Shown: one piece after another, positions 1-9,466 of the stretch
Layout: each line of letters starts with the position of its first letter
Position numbering within the stretch: the first letter of the stretch is position 1
Source: Lyngbya sp. HA4199-MV5
GTDB taxonomy: Bacteria > Cyanobacteriota > Cyanobacteriia > Leptolyngbyales > Leptolyngbyaceae
Length of the DNA stretch: 64,000 bases
Direction: 5' to 3'
Assembly: GCA_019359375.1 (NCBI GenBank)
Contig: JAHHHL010000005.1
Span: forward strand, 62,001 to 126,000
Program-made: the position numbers and the translations under genes
The notes under the pieces: model-generated
The model's input: only the letters and a program-made list of their open reading frames with translations
The model's database searches: none
Told to the model about the DNA's origin: nothing

Positions 1-861
1 GCCCCATTGCTGAAAGCTCTCAGCCCGTTGGAACGTCAGCGCATTGAGCGACTGATGCTAGAGGCTCGTCTGCCGTCTGCTGCCCGTGCCGCTCTAGACA
101 TCGCCCTGCACGATTGGGTCGGGAAGCAAGCAAATCTACCCCTGTGGCAACTGTGGGGGCTGGATCGCGATCGCATTGTCCCAATCTCGATCACGATCGG
201 CATCAACCCACCCGACATCGCTCAACAACGCGTAAAAGACTGGCTAGGACAGGTGCCAACTCTCCAGGCGCTCAAGCTGAAACTTGGCAGTCCCGAAGGC
301 GTGGAAGCAGACCAGGCAATGGTGGTAGCTATCCAAAGTGCCGCTCCTCACATTAGTCAGATCAGCATCGATGCGAATGGTGGCTGGAACGTAGAGCAAG
401 CAACGCAAATGGCACACTGGTTAGCCGATCGGGGCATCACCTACATCGAACAACCGTTGCCTAGAGGACAGGAAGGTGATTTGCCAAAGCTTTATCAAGC
501 ATCGCCATTGCCCATTTTTGTCGATGAAAGCTGCTTTACCAGCTACGACATTTTGCCGCTGGTCGATCGCGTCCACGGCATCAACATCAAACTCATGAAA
601 GCAGGTGGTCTTACCGAAGCATGGCGCATGATTCACACCGCCCGCGCCTGTGGCTTAAGGGTGATGTTTGGCTGCTACTCCGACAGCGCGCTACTCAATA
701 CCGCCTTCGCTCACCTGTCACCCCTCGCCGATCACCTGGATCTCGACAGCCATTTAAATCTACTGGACGATCCCTTCACAGGTGCCAGCTTTCAAAATGG
801 ACGGGTACTGCCAAATGAGCAGCCAGGTTTAGGGGTGAAATTGAGGGCAGGAGGAGGCTAG
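1..861 (+). CDS. Dipeptide epimerase (enolase superfamily), 5' end outside window
   Basis: Member of the mandelate racemase/muconate lactonizing branch of the enolase superfamily, most like L-Ala-D/L-Glu (dipeptide) epimerases that recycle murein peptides in the cytoplasm. The reading frame is open from base 1, so the N-terminal capping domain is only partly present. Visible signatures are the K-x-K motif (KLKLG, about bases 270-288), the first metal ligand in DANGGW (about 370), the glutamate in EQP (about 448), the aspartate in DES (about 523) and the opposing lysine in KLMKAGG (about 588-608). All catalytic positions that can be seen are intact. The exact substrate is inferred from family resemblance; another dipeptide or acid-sugar substrate cannot be excluded. 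A short-repeat tract follows the stop. Confidence 0.85.
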   Translation, partial: APLLKALSPLERQRIERLMLEARLPSAARAALDIALHDWVGKQANLPLWQLWGLDRDRIVPISITIGINPPDIAQQRVKDWLGQVPTLQALKLKLGSPEGVEADQAMVVAIQSAAPHISQISIDANGGWNVEQATQMAHWLADRGITYIEQPLPRGQEGDLPKLYQASPLPIFVDESCFTSYDILPLVDRVHGINIKLMKAGGLTEAWRMIHTARACGLRVMFGCYSDSALLNTAFAHLSPLADHLDLDSHLNLLDDPFTGASFQNGRVLPNEQPGLGVKLRAGGG

Positions 862-892
862 AGGCGATCGGGAAGCCTGCAAAGGGGTGAGG

Positions 893-1082
893 AGTGAGGA
901 AGTTATGAGTTATGAGTTTTGAGTTTTGAGTTGAACCAGTTGTTAGTTGTTGGTTGTTAGAAAGATGGGGGAGTAGGGCTAAAGGATGCAGCTTTGAGAA
1001 CTGGTTGCTCGCTAACTTCTGACTCCTGACTTCTGACTCCTTCTAAAAACTAAAAACTAACAACCAACAACTCCCCTTGCCT
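893..1082. repeat. Intergenic short-repeat tract
   Basis: This tract between the epimerase and hetR is built from near-tandem heptamer-like units: GAGTTTT, TTAGTTG/GGTTGTT, and later the pyrimidine units CTGACTT and the A-rich AAAAACT and AACAACC. Similar units recur in most larger gaps of the window. No coding potential is seen. Such short tandemly repeated repetitive sequences are typical of filamentous cyanobacteria. Confidence 0.7.
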
Positions 1083-1084
1083 CC

Positions 1085-2702
<1,618 letters not shown>

Positions 2703-2915
2703 CTACGCCCCAAGCAGCGTCAATTCCCGGAAGAGTTGGCGACGACCACTGCCCCGGTGAAACGTTTGCACAGTTCCGTCCGCTAACTGAGTGAGTGGTG
2801 CGGATTGTTCCAGGGAACGTAGCGCCTGATTAGCGCTCGCCTTGGCATCACGTAAATCCGAAGCTAGAAGCAGTAGCAGCAAGCCTGGTAACAATGCGGT
2901 TGGATGAAAGCCCAT
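2703..2915 (-). CDS. patX: PatX-like RGSGR peptide precursor
   Basis: A 70-residue protein with the PatX plan. The N-terminus is hydrophobic and export-like: positions 6-19 include a run of six leucines, with no strongly charged n-region, followed by a charged stretch. The middle is polar and variable. Near the C-terminus is HRGSGR, with RGSGR at residues 54-58 (bases 2742-2756), followed by a 12-residue tail. RGSGR is the pentapeptide core shared by PatS and PatX that binds the HetR hood domain and blocks DNA binding. The gene lies upstream of hetR on the same strand, the arrangement reported for patX in many filamentous cyanobacteria. The ATG start is clear. Because of its small size and leucine repetition it is easily missed by gene callers. 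Processing and export are inferred. Confidence 0.9.
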   Translation of the reverse strand: MGFHPTALLPGLLLLLLASDLRDAKASANQALRSLEQSAPLTQLADGTVQTFHRGSGRRQLFRELTLLGA

Positions 2916-3256
2916 AAATTTAGTTCGTGTTAGGTTCCTGTTACCTGTTACGGAAGATTTGTCAATCCATCAGGACGAATTTCTAAAACTGGAGCAATGT
3001 CCTCGTTATGCCTTCGTCATCGATCGACAAGTTTCCGAATGCAAAGCTGGCGTTCTGGCTGGACTGGTTGCTTAAAGTAGGGATGGCGCGATCGCGTTAG
3101 GCATTCGCATTCGGACTTACAAGCTTTTTGCGCTTCCTGGTGAACCACTAAATCCGCCCACAAGCGATCGTGCTAATCCGAAAAAGGTATCAGAGGCTAC
3201 TGTTTGCATCCCTTCTCGCCTTTATTCATGAGGAGGTACGCATTGGATCACGCGCT
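2916..3256. promoter_or_regulatory. Divergent intergenic region between patX and ATP-grasp gene
   Basis: About 340 bp separates the divergently read patX and ATP-grasp genes, so promoters in both directions should lie here. Next to the patX start is a small direct repeat (GTTAGGTTCCTGTTACCTGTTA, split as GTTAGGTTCCT and GTTACCTGTTA). A purine-rich GAGGAGG is found at about 3229-3235, roughly 20 bp before the preferred GTG of the ATP-grasp gene. No DIF-type TCCGGA motif is seen in this gap. Confidence 0.4.
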
Positions 3257-4690
3257 GTGCAATTCAACGACTACGAGCCAGAAAACTTTTACGATGAATT
3301 GTTTGTGACGAAAGGTGAGCCGCGTGTAGAAGCGATGCCGCTGATCGATCGCATCAATTCTCTGTCGGCTGAAGAAGTGCAGCGACGGCAGCAAGCGGCA
3401 CAGATCGCCCTCTTTAAAATGGGTGTGACGTTCAATGTCTACAGCGACAATCAGGGCACCGAGCGCATCATTCCGTTCGACATCATTCCCCGCATTGTCT
3501 CGGCAGATGATTGGACAACGTTGGAAAAGGGTTTGGAGCAACGTATCCACGCGCTTAACCTGTTTTTGGCAGATATTTACAATGAGCAGAAGATCTTGCG
3601 CGACAACGTGATTCCGTCCGAGATTGTCTACTCTGCCAGTGGTTTTTTGAAGCCGTGCATGGGTCTCAAGCCGCCCGGTGGCATCTGGTCTCACATTACG
3701 GGGACTGATTTGGTGCGCGATCGTCACGGGCAATGGTTCGTCCTGGAAGACAATCTGCGCTGTCCCTCTGGTGTATCTTATGTGCTTGAAAACCGCCGCG
3801 TGATGAAAAGCACCTTTCCGCTGGTCTTCAACACGATGCAAATTCAGCCCGTGGAAGAATATCCCAGCCATCTGCTAGAAACCCTGCTTAACCTCGCCCC
3901 TCCACACCTGATCGACCCTACCGTCGTAGTGTTAACTCCTGGCATCTACAACTCTGCCTACTTTGAGCACTCCTTCCTGGCGCAACAGATGGGCGTAGAA
4001 CTGGTCGAAGGGCGCGATTTGGTTGTGGCAGACGGCTATCTGCAAATGCGGACAACGAAGGGGCTCAAGCGAGTAGATGTCGTTTATCGCCGTATTGACG
4101 ATATCTTTATCGACCCCAAAGCCTTTCGTCCCGATTCGTTGCTGGGGATCCCTGGACTGATGGATGTCTACCGCTCTGGCAAAGTAGCGCTGGCAAACGC
4201 ACTTGGTACAGGCATTGCAGACGATAAAGTTATCTACTCCTACGTGCCAGCCATGATTCGCTACTACCTCAGCGAGGAGCCAATTCTAGCTAATGTGCCC
4301 ACCTATCTGTGTTGGGAGCTACAGCAACAGCAGCACGTTTTAGCAAATCTAGACAAGCTGGTCGTCAAAGCAGCCGATGAATCAGGTGGCTACGGCATGT
4401 TGATTGGTCCCACCGCAACGCCAAAGGAACGAGAGGATTTTGCTGGACGGATTCAAGCCTCACCCCGCAACTACATCGCCCAACCAACGCTTTCTCTATC
4501 ACGGGTTCCTACGCTAGTCGATGACCACTTTGAAGGTCGCCACGTTGATTTACGCCCCTATATTCTGTATGGCAAAAAAGTCTACGTGAGTCCGGGTGGA
4601 TTAACTCGCGTTGCCCTCCGCAAAGGGTCGCTCGTAGTGAATTCATCCCAGGGTGGTGGCAGCAAAGATACGTGGGTCGTGTGTAAATAG
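3257..4690 (+). CDS. Circularly permuted ATP-grasp protein (DUF404/DUF407 type)
   Basis: Belongs to the circularly permuted type 2 ATP-grasp family, predicted ATP-dependent carboxylate-amine/peptide ligases. Recognisable family blocks are NDYEPENFYDELF at the N-terminus, VTFNVYSD, the central DLVRDRHGQWFVLEDNLRCPSG nucleotide-binding region (listed here only as a label for about bases 3707-3775), LTPGIYNSAYFEH, DVVYRRIDDIF and the C-terminal VVKAADESGGYGM followed by VDLRPYILYG. The frame is open back to 3170, but the GTG at 3257 gives the N-terminus usual for the family. It is the first gene of a same-strand trio with the alpha-E and transglutaminase genes, a combination conserved across bacteria and predicted by comparative genomics to make or process a peptide. 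The substrate is unknown. Confidence 0.9.
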   Translation: MQFNDYEPENFYDELFVTKGEPRVEAMPLIDRINSLSAEEVQRRQQAAQIALFKMGVTFNVYSDNQGTERIIPFDIIPRIVSADDWTTLEKGLEQRIHALNLFLADIYNEQKILRDNVIPSEIVYSASGFLKPCMGLKPPGGIWSHITGTDLVRDRHGQWFVLEDNLRCPSGVSYVLENRRVMKSTFPLVFNTMQIQPVEEYPSHLLETLLNLAPPHLIDPTVVVLTPGIYNSAYFEHSFLAQQMGVELVEGRDLVVADGYLQMRTTKGLKRVDVVYRRIDDIFIDPKAFRPDSLLGIPGLMDVYRSGKVALANALGTGIADDKVIYSYVPAMIRYYLSEEPILANVPTYLCWELQQQQHVLANLDKLVVKAADESGGYGMLIGPTATPKEREDFAGRIQASPRNYIAQPTLSLSRVPTLVDDHFEGRHVDLRPYILYGKKVYVSPGGLTRVALRKGSLVVNSSQGGGSKDTWVVCK

Positions 4691-4776
4691 TTGTTAGTTG
4701 TTAGTTGTTAGTTGCTAGTCGCTAACAACCAATAACAACCAGAAACTAAAAACTAAAAACTAAAAACTTTTTCCAA
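4688..4776. repeat. Short-repeat tract between ATP-grasp and alpha-E genes
   Basis: About 85 bp of near-tandem heptamers: GTTAGTT units run into their complement AACAACC and then into repeats of AAAAACT, ending just before the next start codon. The opposing units can form a hairpin. It separates two genes that probably form an operon. Confidence 0.65.
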
Positions 4777-5739
4777 ATGCTAAGTCGTGTTGCTGATTCA
4801 ATTTACTGGCTCAATCGCTATGTAGAACGTGCCGAAAATGTGGCTCGTTTTGTGGAAGTGAATTTGAACTTGCTGTTAGATTCGCCCGCAGGCATAACGC
4901 AACAGTGGGAACCGATCGTGTTAACGACGGGTGATTTGCCGCTGTTTCAAGAGCGCTATGGCGAAGCAACTGCCGAAAAGGTAATTCAATTTCTCACATT
5001 CGATCCAAACTATCCCAATTCGATCGTCTCTTGTCTACGCATTGCGCGGGAAAATGCCCGATCGGTGCGCGAAATCATCTCGTCGGAAATGTGGCATCAG
5101 GTGAATGAGTTTTATCTGATGGTGACGGAAGTGGCGCAGACACGATCGCTTCAGGATTTGTCTGCCATCCTCCGCTTTTTTGAGGAAGTGAAGCTGGCAA
5201 GCCACCAGTTTATTGGCGTGATGAATGCCACCATGACCCAAAACGAAGGCTGGCATTTTGGGCAAATTGGCAGATTTCTGGAGCGGGCAGACAAAACAGC
5301 ACGGATTCTAGACGTGAAGTATTTCATTTTGCTGCCATCCGTGAAAGATGTGGGCAGCACCCTGGACGAGCTTCAGTGGATGGCATTACTCAAATCTGCC
5401 AGTGCTTACGAGATGTATCGCAAGCAGGGCATCCATCGCATTTCACCCAATTCAGTTGCCGAATTTCTCATCCTGGAGCGAAACTTTCCCCGATCGGTGC
5501 GCTTTTGTATCCTGCAAGCCGAACGATCGCTTCACCAGATCATTGGCACCCCCATTGGCACCTGGCGCACCCCCGTTGAACGCACACTAGGACGGCTCCG
5601 CTCTGACCTCGACTACCTCACGATCGAAGACATCATAGACACGGGACTGCACGAAACCCTGGATGACTTGCAGCTTCGTATGAACGACGTGGGCAAGAAG
5701 ATTTTTGAAACCTTCGTAGCGCTTCAGCCGATCGGGTGA
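4777..5739 (+). CDS. Alpha-E domain protein (DUF403)
   Basis: A 320-residue all-helical protein opening with the hallmark MLSRVADSIYWLNRYVERAENVAR of this family, where several charged residues are invariant. Other family blocks are NSIVSCLRIARENARSVRE at about 75-95, WHFGQIGRFLERADKTAR at about 158-175 and NFPRSVRFCI at about 225. Alpha-E proteins are nearly always encoded beside circularly permuted ATP-grasp and transglutaminase-like genes, as here, and may act as a partner or second catalytic subunit. No activity is established for the family. The ATG follows a repeat tract rather than a normal spacer, and no clear Shine-Dalgarno sequence is visible. Confidence 0.9.
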   Translation: MLSRVADSIYWLNRYVERAENVARFVEVNLNLLLDSPAGITQQWEPIVLTTGDLPLFQERYGEATAEKVIQFLTFDPNYPNSIVSCLRIARENARSVREIISSEMWHQVNEFYLMVTEVAQTRSLQDLSAILRFFEEVKLASHQFIGVMNATMTQNEGWHFGQIGRFLERADKTARILDVKYFILLPSVKDVGSTLDELQWMALLKSASAYEMYRKQGIHRISPNSVAEFLILERNFPRSVRFCILQAERSLHQIIGTPIGTWRTPVERTLGRLRSDLDYLTIEDIIDTGLHETLDDLQLRMNDVGKKIFETFVALQPIG

Positions 5740-5885
5740 GGAGAGAGGAGAGAGGAGTGAGGGGTGAAAGTTTTGAGTTTTGAGTTGATTTAGCGGTCAG
5801 CCGTCAGCCGTCAGCTTTTTTATCCTTCATCCCTCATCCTTCTGCCTCTTTCTAACAACCAACAACTAACAACTAACAACTCTTC
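5740..5885. repeat. Short-repeat tract between alpha-E and transglutaminase genes
   Basis: Contains GAGAGGAGTGAGG units, GAGTTTTGAGTT, CAGCCGTCAGC, pyrimidine units of the CATCCCTCATCC type and AACAACTAAC repeats. It is the same class of tract as in the other gaps. The GTG start of the transglutaminase gene begins directly after it. Confidence 0.65.
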
Positions 5886-6755
5886 GTGCTTTACCAAATC
5901 AGCCACACGACCCATTACAGCTACAGCCAGCCTGTGAGCTTGCTACCGCATACAGTGCGGCTATATCCTCGGAGTGACAGTTGGCAGACGGTGCGATCGT
6001 TTTCGCTTAATGTGATGCCGACACCCTTACAGGAATCGATCGCGACTGATTTGGATGGCAATACTTTGATCACGCTGCGGTTTAAGCCAGAAGAAACGGA
6101 GAAGCTAACCGTTCAGGTACTGGCATCGGTGGAAACCCATCGCACGAATCCGTTTGATTACTTGCTGGAGACCTGGGCAACGCGGCTGCCGATCGACTAT
6201 CCCTCGTCCTTACTGTTGCAGCTACAGCCTTATTTGGGCGGACAACAGGTGCTCTATCCAGCGGGCATTGACTCGATCGCGCTCCAACTGGCACAAGAAA
6301 TTGTGCAGGCGGTGAATGGCAACACTCTAAGCTTCTTAAGTGAACTCAATCAGCGTCTCTATAAGGGTTGTCAGTACACAATCCGCGAGACGGGCGATCC
6401 GCTGCCTCCCGGTGTGACGTGGACAACGCGATCGGGTACCTGTCGAGATTTTGCGGTGCTGTTTGTGGAAACCTGTCGAGCGATCGGTTTGGCGGCTCGG
6501 TTCGTCAGTGGCTATCAGGAGGGCGATCTCGATAGCGACGATCGTCATCTTCACGCCTGGGCTGAGGTCTATTTACCGGGTGGCGGCTGGCGTGGCTATG
6601 ATCCAACGCATGGGCTGGCGGTCGCCGATCGGCATATTGCACTGGTTGCCAGTCCTCTCTCTAGCTATGCGGCTCCCCTTTCTGGCTCGTTCAAACAGGC
6701 AAATGGTGCTCAAGCGACCATGACCTATCAACTTACGATCCAAGGCGCTGTATAG
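5886..6755 (+). CDS. Transglutaminase-like cysteine protease family protein
   Basis: A 289-residue protein with the bacterial transglutaminase N-terminal beta domain (about 1-80; YQISHTTHYSYSQPV opening) followed by the papain-like transglutaminase core. The catalytic triad is visible: Cys186 in SGTCRDFA, His223 in HLHAWAEV and Asp239 in GYDPTHG. The GTG start at 5886 is the only one giving the normal family N-terminus. It is the third gene of the ATP-grasp/alpha-E/transglutaminase group. In such groups it is thought to cleave or form an amide bond in the product of the ligase. It could act as a protease rather than a cross-linker; the sequence does not decide this. Confidence 0.9.
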   Translation: MLYQISHTTHYSYSQPVSLLPHTVRLYPRSDSWQTVRSFSLNVMPTPLQESIATDLDGNTLITLRFKPEETEKLTVQVLASVETHRTNPFDYLLETWATRLPIDYPSSLLLQLQPYLGGQQVLYPAGIDSIALQLAQEIVQAVNGNTLSFLSELNQRLYKGCQYTIRETGDPLPPGVTWTTRSGTCRDFAVLFVETCRAIGLAARFVSGYQEGDLDSDDRHLHAWAEVYLPGGGWRGYDPTHGLAVADRHIALVASPLSSYAAPLSGSFKQANGAQATMTYQLTIQGAV

Positions 6756-6905
6756 ACCTTAGATGCAATTTCTCTAAAGGAAGGATGTTTCCTGTAGGGG
6801 AAACCAGGCTTGCAGCTTGCTTCCCGCTCAATGAAGGAGCTATCGACACCTCAAGTCTTCTTCCCCGCTTTCTGAACTTCTGCCTTCTGCCTCCTGCCTT
6901 CTGCC

Positions 6906-7877
6906 TTAATAAAGGCGACTAAGAACGTAATCTGCTAGCTTCACTAAAACCTGACGCGATTCTGAAGGGGGCAAGTCTGCCAAATGCTCGATCGCAGTGC
7001 GGGTGTGGTGCGTTGCCAGTTCGCGCGATCGTTCAATGCCGTTGCTATCACGCACCAACGTTAGTGCCTGCTCCAAGTCACCTGGTTGAGCAAATTCACG
7101 CTCAATCAGCACTTCGAGGTAAGGCTTCTCTTCGAGTGCATACAGAACAGGTGCCGTTAAATTGCCGCTCTTTAGGTCAGATCCGGCAGGCTTGCCCAGG
7201 GCTTCTGTTGAGCCAGTGAAGTCAAGAATATCGTCGATGATTTGAAACGCCAGCCCAATATGGCGACCATACTGAAACAGGTCATCGGCTAAGGCAGTAG
7301 AGGTTTCGCTTAAGGTAGCGGCGGCTTTAGCACTATTGGCAAGCAAGCTGGCTGTTTTGTAGTAGCTTTTCTCCAGATATTCGTCGATCGTCAGATGGGT
7401 CGCAAAGCGGTTCAACCCCTGCTGAATTTCGCCTTCTGCCAGATCCATAATGACCTGGGAGAGCAGTTTCACCACTTCTAAATTATCCAGATTTGCCAGA
7501 TACCAGGACGACTGGGCAAACAAAAAGTCGCCAGCTAGCACGGCAATTCGATTCCCAAAACTACTGTGTACGGTTGGCAGACCGCGACGCAGATCTGATT
7601 CGTCCACCACATCATCATGTACCAGGCTGGCAGTGTGAATCATCTCAGTGATCTCAGCGAGTCTGCGATGACGGAGCGTAATCTCCTGATCCAACATGGT
7701 GGCGCGTGAAACCAGGAAGACGATCGCGGGTCTGACTCGCTTTCCCTTAGCTCCAAAAAGATGTTCTGCGGCGGCATACAGAACTGGGTGGCGTGCCCCG
7801 ATGAGGTTCTTGAGGTTCTCCGTCAGCACCTGCAAATCTGTTTCAACCGGAGAAAAAAGGGAAGTAGCTGAAGTCAT
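6906..7877 (-). CDS. sds: Solanesyl (long-chain polyprenyl) diphosphate synthase
   Basis: Trans-polyprenyl diphosphate synthase that elongates allylic diphosphates with IPP. In cyanobacteria the product is the solanesyl tail of plastoquinone. Both aspartate-rich motifs are present: the first as HDDVVDESDLRRG at about residues 91-103, the second as IIDDILDFTG at about 214-223. The substrate motif GAKGKRVRP (about 43-51) is intact. Length (323 aa) is typical. It lies on the same strand as murI and an amidase gene, a gene order seen in other cyanobacteria, but here 647 bp including a mobile element separate it from murI. Chain length is inferred from context. Confidence 0.9.
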   Translation of the reverse strand: MTSATSLFSPVETDLQVLTENLKNLIGARHPVLYAAAEHLFGAKGKRVRPAIVFLVSRATMLDQEITLRHRRLAEITEMIHTASLVHDDVVDESDLRRGLPTVHSSFGNRIAVLAGDFLFAQSSWYLANLDNLEVVKLLSQVIMDLAEGEIQQGLNRFATHLTIDEYLEKSYYKTASLLANSAKAAATLSETSTALADDLFQYGRHIGLAFQIIDDILDFTGSTEALGKPAGSDLKSGNLTAPVLYALEEKPYLEVLIEREFAQPGDLEQALTLVRDSNGIERSRELATHHTRTAIEHLADLPPSESRQVLVKLADYVLSRLY

Positions 7878-8524
7878 GGATGTCCGACTCAGGCGGTATA
7901 AGGTTACGAAACTTTAATTATTCTCCATCTATCTTAAGCTAAGCCACCCGTCTATAGAACATAAAACTTCCTTTTTATACATTTTCGTTGGATCTCCCTA
8001 AGTGGCTAAACGCAAAGCTGGGGCTACTTGCACTGGTTTAAATGCGTCTGGTCAGAGGGTCTGGCATCGTGTTACCAGCCCGACAACGTAATGATCCAGT
8101 TATCTTAGCTTGGGTTTAGGCTCCGCTCAACTCACAGAGATGGTAACTGTTGAGCACGGTCGAATGAGCACAGTCAAAACGCGGTTTGATGCCAGACAGC
8201 TACTGTGGGGTTAACAGGCTTGGGTGAGAACGCGCAACCATTCGACACGCTCCATTAAGGTCAACTGAGACCATTGAAGGTGCGGCTAAAAAATCAGCTA
8301 GCTCGTCTCGCGCTCTAAGATAGGCGATCGAGTGGACTAGGGGCTGTCATCAATTACTACTACACATTGCTTGCAGCAAGGGTTCCAGCCCCTAGCCTGG
8401 TGTGTTGAGACGGGTGTGACACTGCTGATATTGCAAGGTTTCGGAGCTAATTGATGACAGCCCCTAGCAGCCTCTCCTTCTACGGGTGCTTCTGAAGGGT
8501 GTCTGAAAACCAGGCAGCAGGGTC
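7878..8524. other. Gap between sds and murI containing a mobile repeat
   Basis: No gene is recognisable. The part next to sds is A/T-rich and likely carries its promoter. The part next to murI is occupied by a complete 130-bp inverted-repeat element, listed separately. Between them, about 450 bp show no clear structure beyond one GCGATCG site. Confidence 0.5.
8337..8466 (+). mobile_element. MITE-like element, copy 1
   Basis: A 130-bp element bounded by CTAGGGGCTGTCATCAATTA and its complement TAATTGATGACAGCCCCTAG. The ends form an approximately 19-bp terminal inverted repeat within CTAG palindromes. The interior contains CTTGCAGCAAGGGTTCCAGCCCCTAGC and GATATTGCAAGGTTTCGGAG segments shared with the other copies. 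It has no coding capacity. A TA target duplication inside CTAG is the habit of IS630/Tc1-mariner elements, so this is probably a non-autonomous derivative of that family; no parent transposase is present in the window. Confidence 0.85.
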
Positions 8525-9373
8525 TTATGTCGCTGGTTGAGCCATTTGGGCGGGAATCACCTGTTCCACAGTGGGGGTGCAGCCGAGCCAGGAGGTTGCA
8601 AGTTGGCTAAAGGTGCGGGGTGAGCCGCTCACACAGAAGCGCGTCGGTGCAGGTGGGCGGAGATTTTTGAGTGCCAGGAGATCGAGTTCTTGCGCGGCGG
8701 CGGCAACAACCGAAACCGCTGGGTCTACCAACTTCACCGATGAGGGCAAAAGCGGACGCAGAATGGGCGCTAAGTAGGGATAATGCGTGCAGCCATAGAT
8801 CAGCGTATCGATTTGCTGCTGGATCAACGGCTCCAGATAAACCTGGGCGATCGCGGTTGTATACGGGTCGTGCAGCCGATCGCATTCAATGAGCGGGACA
8901 AATTCAGGGCAACCCACTTCCCACACTTGCGTTGTCGCATCAATTTCTAAAATGGCTTGGCTGTAGGCATGGCTGGCTGCCGTTGCGGGTGTAGCAATGA
9001 CCCCAATGCGGCGACCCTGCTGCACCGCAGCTCTGGCTCCCGGCAAAATCAGCCCTAAAATGGGTAAGTCAAACTCAGAGCGCACGGTCTCTAGTGCCAG
9101 GGCAGAACTGGTGTTGCACGCCATGATCACCATTTTGGTGCCCTGCTGCTCCATCCAGGCAAGAATTTCTCGCACGTACTGCAAAATTTGGGCAGGGGTG
9201 CGATCGCCGTAGGGCAGTCGGGCGGTATCACCAAAATAAATAACCGATTCGTAGGGCAACTGGCGATAGAGTTCGCGCAGTACGGTCAAACCACCCAGAC
9301 CACTATCAAATAATCCGATCGGTGCAGCATTTTGATCGGTACGGCTGCTGCGGGCAAAACGATCACCTGACAC
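8525..9373 (-). CDS. murI: Glutamate racemase
   Basis: Cofactor-independent racemase that supplies D-glutamate for peptidoglycan. It has 282 residues, the usual family length. The two catalytic cysteines are present: Cys86 in MACNTSS and Cys195 in YGCTHYPY. The GLFDSGLGGLTVL substrate-binding opening is at about 20-32 and FGDTARLPYG at about 47-56. The start is GTG, preceded by a purine-rich GGAGGAGTGAGGAG. It follows an amidase gene by 93 bp on the same strand, a natural grouping of cell-wall functions. Confidence 0.96.
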   Translation of the reverse strand: MSGDRFARSSRTDQNAAPIGLFDSGLGGLTVLRELYRQLPYESVIYFGDTARLPYGDRTPAQILQYVREILAWMEQQGTKMVIMACNTSSALALETVRSEFDLPILGLILPGARAAVQQGRRIGVIATPATAASHAYSQAILEIDATTQVWEVGCPEFVPLIECDRLHDPYTTAIAQVYLEPLIQQQIDTLIYGCTHYPYLAPILRPLLPSSVKLVDPAVSVVAAAAQELDLLALKNLRPPAPTRFCVSGSPRTFSQLATSWLGCTPTVEQVIPAQMAQPAT

Positions 9374-9466
9374 TCCTCACTCCTCCTACTGACGAACCCT
9401 TTCCAGCTTTATGAATCTTTACGGTCTCACAGATTTTACAATCTGCAAAGGTTACATGGTGTCCAA

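Noticed and set aside
3170-3256. Upstream extension of the ATP-grasp gene
   Set aside because: The extra 29 codons do not resemble the family N-terminus; GTG at 3257 gives the expected start.
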